Below, in pieces: positions 58,713 to 64,000 of a stretch of 64,000 nt of DNA (positions are counted from its first letter, which is position 1; each line of letters opens with the position of its first letter). The translations under genes were made by a program, and so were the position numbers. This stretch comes from Cercis canadensis. Lineage: Eukaryota; Streptophyta; Magnoliopsida; Fabales; Fabaceae. The stretch covers positions 135,833 to 199,832 of the forward strand of contig QAOA01000656.1 in assembly GCA_003255065.1 (NCBI GenBank), in the 5' to 3' direction. The notes under the pieces are model-generated. The model ran no database searches, was not told where the DNA came from, and worked only from the letters and a program-made list of their open reading frames with translations.

Positions 58713-59935
58713 AATTTGATGACGAAATTGTCAACGAACATAATTTGATGACTAATTTGTCGTATGAAATCATAATTCGAAGACAAAATTGTCAGCTAAC
58801 ATTTTTAGGAAATTAACTTGTCAATCGTTGAATTTTTCAAGATTAAAAAAGATTTCACCCTTTGATTTATAGCGTGCCAAAGGACACGGCAAAATCGTAA
58901 TTTTATTTATTACAACTTGTCAACATATAGGGAAACCAGTGGGTGCGGCTGGGTCAGTTGAGAAAGTCTAAGACACGAAAACACCTGCGCACTTCCTTCT
59001 ATTGACACTCTCCTTCCACTAAGTTGAGAAAGGAGAGAGAGGATTAGCCAGAAGTAAGGAGACAAAGGATTTACCCACACAGAAAATCTGAAATTTGATT
59101 TCCTGATTCTCGATCTGCTCCCTTTCTCCCTGCTTAGGTCTCTGTCTCTGTTTCTTTTCCTCTTTCTCGAGCTCCGTCTCCATCTTTATTTCATACCCTT
59201 CACTCCACCCTCTCTGCTCTACTTTCTCTGTGTCGTTCTCTTTCTTTCCCACCTTCGGTTCTCTTTGTTTTTATTATTTAATTCTGATTTTTTTAATGTA
59301 AAGGAGATTGGAAAATGGGAAGAAAATTTAAGAAAAGGAGACCTGATTTATTTGTTACTTTAGATTAGATATAATATAACCAAAGCAATTTTGTAAAATT
59401 AGTAATAGTTCAACTACCTCTCAAGTCTCATGCGTCTATTACTTTTTTCTTTTTTCCTTTTGTTTTCAAAAGGACTTACTTTCAAAGCTTGTCTAAGTGA
59501 TTTTTTTTTTCTCCCATTATTTCAACCACCATAATTTCAAGGCTAGTGTAAATTAGAATTTTTTTTGTTGGTTACGTGACAACATGAAGGTTAAACTCAT
59601 AATTTTTTGTAAGCTACTCAAACTCTTTACCAGACACTGTTAGACTACACTTAGTAGCTTGTCCCACTTGAAATTGAGTTTGGAAACATTTATTCCACAA
59701 ATCAACACATGTGCTTGTAAAACATAGCAGTGAATTAAAAAAGAAAATCAATTTATTCTGAAGTTCCAAACAATGTATATGGGACAGAAGCATTCATGCA
59801 TTAGCTGCTCCAATACATGAGCTCAATCATAATCATTTACCGACAGCAGCAGTTTCATGATAAAGTGATCATAATACATTTTAATTCCCTGAACATAGGA
59901 GGGGAAAGATTCAAACTTTTGACAAGATATCATAA
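58713..59935. other. No gene recognised
   Basis: Short direct repeats of AATTTGATGAC/GACGA-type sequence occur at 58690-58795. 59095-59270 is strongly CT-rich on the plus strand, as in plant 5' UTRs, but no coding exon follows. Confidence 0.4.
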
Positions 59936-59939
59936 CTCC

Positions 59940-60440
59940 AAGTACAAAATGGTTTTCAGCAGGAAATAACTTTACCACCAAGAAACAGGATGACCAGTAA
60001 CATATCGCAAAACAATCAAAAATTGACCCACAAAAAGTGGGGAAGCATGCTATGTGAATGATAGCTTATATGAGGGATCGACATGAATTTGTTCTGATTT
60101 CACCATGAATACAACTTTCAGCAAAAAGGAAGTTATATTTGTGGTAAAAGAGGTAGTGGGACAAGAAGTCAGTTTCTCCTGAGACTTCTGTTATGCCATC
60201 AATTAGATAGACTTGAATTCATGCCAATGTTACCTTTAATTTGTAATAGAGATTCATGTAGCTAATAAAAGAAAAAACTTTCCTTCTATTGGAAAAAAGT
60301 GGTAGCAAATGCCAAAGCAATAAGAAAAACCAACTACAGCAATGCCTTTGTATTTATGTATACATCCTTTTTTTCTTTCCGAGACCATTTTATTTTCTGG
60401 GTTAGGGGACAAAAGAATGAGGGGATGGATCCGTTTTTCA
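59940..60440. repeat. Third copy of the ankyrin-TNL spacer
   Basis: From AGTACAAAATGGTTTTCAGC to GGGGATGG this matches 38250-38720 plus 39110-39200 (block B) and 7850-8230 (block A), with an empty solo-LTR site near 60340. It ends next to the COV1-like gene. Confidence 0.85.
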
Positions 60441-60697
60441 TTCTTTTCTAATAACTACATCGGCACAGTCTGCTGCTAACTCTTACGATTGAGTACTCGT
60501 AGCTGAAGCTTCTGCGCTTTGTCCAAGGTTGTTAACCACTGCATTATATGGTTGAGTAGTTCAGTAGCAATACGGTCATCCTGGAAGACAAACAGAAAAT
60601 CCTAATTACTCAAGTGAAAGAAACTAAAATGAGTATATACTTTCTATGAAAACCATACCATTAAAATGAGTATATACTTTCTATGAAAACCATACCA

Positions 60698-62953
60698 TTA
60701 TACTTTTAATGTTGAAAAGGGTCCAATTCTTCCAGTCATGTTGGCTCGAGCATCCACTGTAGTCAATATTTGAGGTACTGACATACCACCAGATATAACA
60801 ATTTCTGTAGCACATGGAAACAAAGATATTCAAATTGGTCTTAACCATGAGATCATGGTTAAAGAAATGTGGAAGCCTGTAGTTTTTTGGCCAAAAACAT
60901 ACCAATCCCTTCTCGGACAGACAGATTAGGCCTCAGAATATCATTTGCACTGATGAGAAAAATATCTCCAAGATACAAGTGATTGGTGGGAACATAAACA
61001 CAACAAAGCTCTTCTTCATCTGTTCTCCTCTGCAGTATGACTGAACTAGTGATAAATCCAATTGCATATTCACCAACGCGCGGATGCCTTATGATGGCAA
61101 CTTCCTTGAAAGCATTAGAGTTTTGATCTGTAAAGTATGCCAAAATCATTGAGTTTCTTTTCCTTCTTCTCATCCTAAACAAGCTGACAAGGCATTGAGT
61201 TTCAATATATGGATGCAGCAATAAGGAAATTTGTTGAGAGATATACCTGGTGATATTGCCGCGCTTATTTGCTTTGAGGCAGCATAGATATAGCTTACAA
61301 GAGGCATTTTCTTGATGAACCATTCTCCAAGGGTGAGAACAGAAGCCCCCAACCATGATGACATGAAAATACCAACTAAGAAGATGAAGGTGATGGAGGT
61401 GACAAATCCGAGACCTGCCAGTTGTCCAAATTAATCAAATAAAAAAGTGAGTACAATTTGTAGCTAAGACTTGATAACATGAATTGAACTTGATTTCAAA
61501 CCCAGCTCCTCAAGATGCCAAAACTGAATCACATGTGTTTAGGGTCAGATATTTCAAGATGTTAACTTGCAAGGGATACATGGGTTGCTGTTTACCACAG
61601 AAATGCAGTATTTCCCCTTGCTTCCAATTAAAAGACAAGGCACATGTAGTGAAACCAGCATTTAAATTGCTAAAACACATCAGGTACCCCAGCACGGTGA
61701 AATTTGATCTCAATAGCTTGAAAATTGAAGTCCCTAACAGATTATATCATATTGGACAACTGCATTGTCACTGCCCCTAAAATTCATACATCTATTAAAA
61801 TTCTGAAGGACAAGGTAACAATCTTTCATCCCACTGCTGCTCAGTGAGAATGCAATTGAACTTCAAACATCAGAATCCTATCATACCCACTCAAAGCTAA
61901 AACTAGTCACATGGCAAAGAACTAAACAATAAAACTAGTGCAGAAGATGGTTATCACTTACCAAAGATATTAATCCCTAGATGATTATATATAGGGGAGA
62001 AGAAACCATCCACAAAGCGAATAAATCCCCAGGTGACATAGAATGTTATAGCCAAAGGAAGAAGGATAACACTGCAAAAGTGCAAAGACATCACATGTCA
62101 GACAAGAGTGTTAAAATTAATGTTCCACAAAAGAAGAAATTCTTAGCTACTCTGAGAGTAAAATACCCACTAGACGCAAGAATTTTGGCCCTTCTGGTGA
62201 AACACACATGTGGGTCTGTGTCTATGGCTATATTACTCTAGGTAGCTAAGAGGTTAATATTTTTTCCCAAAAGAGGATGACTAAAAAGATCAAAATTCAG
62301 AACAACAAAAAATGAGAACTCAGAAGCATTTTAAATGTTAAATTGCTGGTGCTTAATAATGGCGTTGTTTATGTACTAAGAGTCTAAGACTGCATAATTG
62401 CTAGTTGCCATTCATCATCCAAAACCTCCATTTAAGGTCTAGAAGCAGAATCATGCAAAGGGGCTAAAATTTTCTTTCAATCAAAAGCCAATAAAAAAGA
62501 ATGCAGTCACCATCCACACAGAATTACAGGCATGGAATTTGGATAAACTTAGCTATCAAATTTGCAGGTGAATTCATTAACAAACAATGTCTTAGAAATC
62601 AATCAGCAAAGGAGAGTACGTGATCAATGAAATTATACACAGAACTTACCATCCTGACATAAACTTCTTTGAGGCCCAGCTGCGAATTACTTTGGAAAAC
62701 GCCTAAAAAATTGACAAAGAAATTTAATTTCTCTAAAAAAAGATAATAACGCAGATGGGTTTGTCACAATTCCTTGTGTGGGTTGATCAAAACGCTAGAA
62801 AGGAAGAAAGCGAACCTCTTGTCCCGAGTGATGATGAGTGGAGTTAACGACAGGAGAAGAAGAAGGAGACGATGATTTAGAGCTATCTTTTTCAGAGATT
62901 CCTGAGACAGGAATGAGAAGCTCTAGATCTCTCTCCCTCTCTCTCGTCGCCAT
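60698..62953 (-). CDS. COV1: COV1-like membrane protein (CONTINUOUS VASCULAR RING family)
   Basis: Six exons with GT-AG borders: 62953-62816, 62702-62650, 62071-61962, 61414-61247, 61127-60903 and 60804-60698. They give 266 residues, close to the ~268 of Arabidopsis COV1. The N-terminus MATRERERDLELLIPVSG is followed by a Ser-rich stretch. ASKKFMSGCVILLPLAITFYV opens the first membrane span, and FVTSITFIFLVGIFMSSWLGA is the second. Then come SKQISAAISPDQN, IRHPRVGEYAIGF, VYVPTNHLYLGD and RPNLSVREGIEIV. The ELLIPV and CVILLP motifs favour COV1 over the LCV paralogues. Family members are integral membrane proteins of the Golgi/trans-Golgi; Arabidopsis cov1 mutants have altered stem vascular patterning and myrosin cells. 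No lesions are seen. It lies outside the duplicated modules. Confidence 0.93.
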
Positions 62954-63060
62954 TTTCTTCTTCCTCTGATTATTCCCTCTTATTGTTCTCGTTCTTGTCT
63001 TTCTCCCTCCCTCTTTCTCTGTCTCTCTCTCTCTGTGGCTACGCAGAGTAACGAAGGAAC
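62954..63060 (-). promoter_or_regulatory. Pyrimidine-rich 5' UTR of the COV1-like gene
   Basis: On the plus strand CTCTCTCTCTCTGT and CCCTCCCTCTTTCTC lie just upstream of the ATG; in the gene's sense this is a GA-rich leader, common in plant 5' UTRs. No clear TATA box was found. Confidence 0.45.
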
Positions 63061-63680
63061 TGGGAGATCAAGTTTTTTTCAGCTCAGGGATAAACGGAAC
63101 TTCTCAACAGAAAATTAAATGTAACAACGCCAATTAAGGCTCCGTTTGGCTCCAGATCGTTGCATCATCAACTGGGTGTGTTTTCTTTTTCTTCAGCACA
63201 CATGGCACAAAACTAGATGAGCCACGTCTGCTGCAAGGAACGATTCGTTTCATTCACCCTTGGTTGTGCTTATCCATGTTTGGGTTACGCAAAAAGATTG
63301 CAAGGTTTTTTTTTTTTTTGGAAAAATGAATTATATGTATGGAAGCATAAAAGAGAAAATCATTTTTTTTTGTTTTGTTTTGTTTATTCTATAAAATTAT
63401 TAAAATAAATTTATTATAAATGTAATATATCATATAAAAATATATTAATCATATCGTTAGATGAATATTTTAATTATTTTTTATATAAATGAACCAAATA
63501 ATTTTTTTATCCAAAGAATCAGAACTCTTAACGATTGCATCCTTTTCTCTTTCTGTATTTTTCTCTCTTTTTGTCAAAGGCATATGTCATTCATTTAGGT
63601 CCTAACAAGATGAGTGAAAGAAAAATTAACTTAGTGGTGTGATAGCGAGATATTGGAAATGTTAGAATTCATAAGATTGC

Positions 63681-63724
<44 letters not shown>

Positions 63725-64000
63725 NATTCTTATACTTTTTGAATATGGGACTAATTATTGTTCAGAACGGTAATAATAATCAATAAATTCTTCTCAATAA
63801 ATGCGATTTTAAGGATTCGAACTCAAAATATTTGGCCTAGAACGTCTTAAAACTTAGCCTACTTCTACTAAGTCAACATCTTGTTGGTCATAAGATTGCA
63901 CTTTAAGCACATAGAGAAGTGAAGTAATGCAATGGCTTTCATGCACTATGGCGCATTTCATGGTATAAAGAAAGGGAAATTTCCACTAACAAAAGTTCGT
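63061..64000. other. AT-rich intergenic DNA with long poly-T and N
   Basis: A run of nearly 60 T's at ~63667-63724 ends in the N at 63725. No coding sequence is recognised. Confidence 0.6.

Noticed and set aside
59019-59252. Lys/Glu-rich 77-codon ORF on the minus strand
   Set aside because: It is the complement of a CT-rich tract; low complexity explains it.

Overview
The window is nuclear DNA of a dicot, probably a woody rosid. It is AT-rich, has canonical GT-AG introns, and carries TIR-NBS-LRR (TNL) genes, which grasses lack. It also holds ankyrin-PGG membrane proteins, copia, Harbinger and hAT relics, and a COV1-type gene. I cannot name the species. Seven isolated single N's (482, 15706, 30073, 41657, 45610, 47579, 63725) mark unresolved assembly joins, several of them flanked by near-identical sequence.

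Layout. 1-4449 is a satellite array made of ~88 and ~104 bp units. It abuts a 5'-truncated ankyrin-PGG gene copy (copy A, 4450-5771, + strand), followed by a spacer that runs to ~9940. There the sequence switches inside an A-run to the last five exons of an aspartate-semialdehyde dehydrogenase gene (10003-12072, +). A degenerate PIF/Harbinger transposase (13595-14782, -) and a candidate small DNA element (15988-16778) follow. Next comes the first TNL gene (TNL1, 20010-25390, -), which has four exons and an open frame of 1345 codons. Upstream of it lie a 2421-bp hAT-like insertion (25608-28028), a foldback element (28053-28900) and the 3' end of a copia element (~30850-32640, -).

A full-length but damaged ankyrin-PGG copy B (33202-36944, +) is followed by the same spacer as copy A, here carrying a solo LTR (38710-39110), and then by TNL2 (40526-44957, -). 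After an N comes a 3' fragment of another TNL (45611-46513), a retroelement-like stretch and a minisatellite. TNL3 (49587-55787, -) is a pseudogene. Its NB-ARC exon is interrupted by a 1084-bp hAT-like element that carries a fragment of a chloroplast RelA/SpoT homologue (RSH). A TIR relic (58535-58694), a third spacer copy (~59940-60440) and an intact COV1-like gene of six exons (60698-62953, -) close the window.

How it fits together. The locus is a resistance-gene cluster built from repeated modules of ankyrin-PGG (+) facing TNL (-), reshaped by segmental duplication, truncation and transposons. TNL1 appears intact. TNL2 is open but contains an assembly gap in its LRR region. TNL3 and the other pieces are dead. 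The most distinctive finding is the gene-fragment-carrying hAT element inside TNL3, delimited to the base by an 8-bp target duplication and by uninterrupted sister genes.
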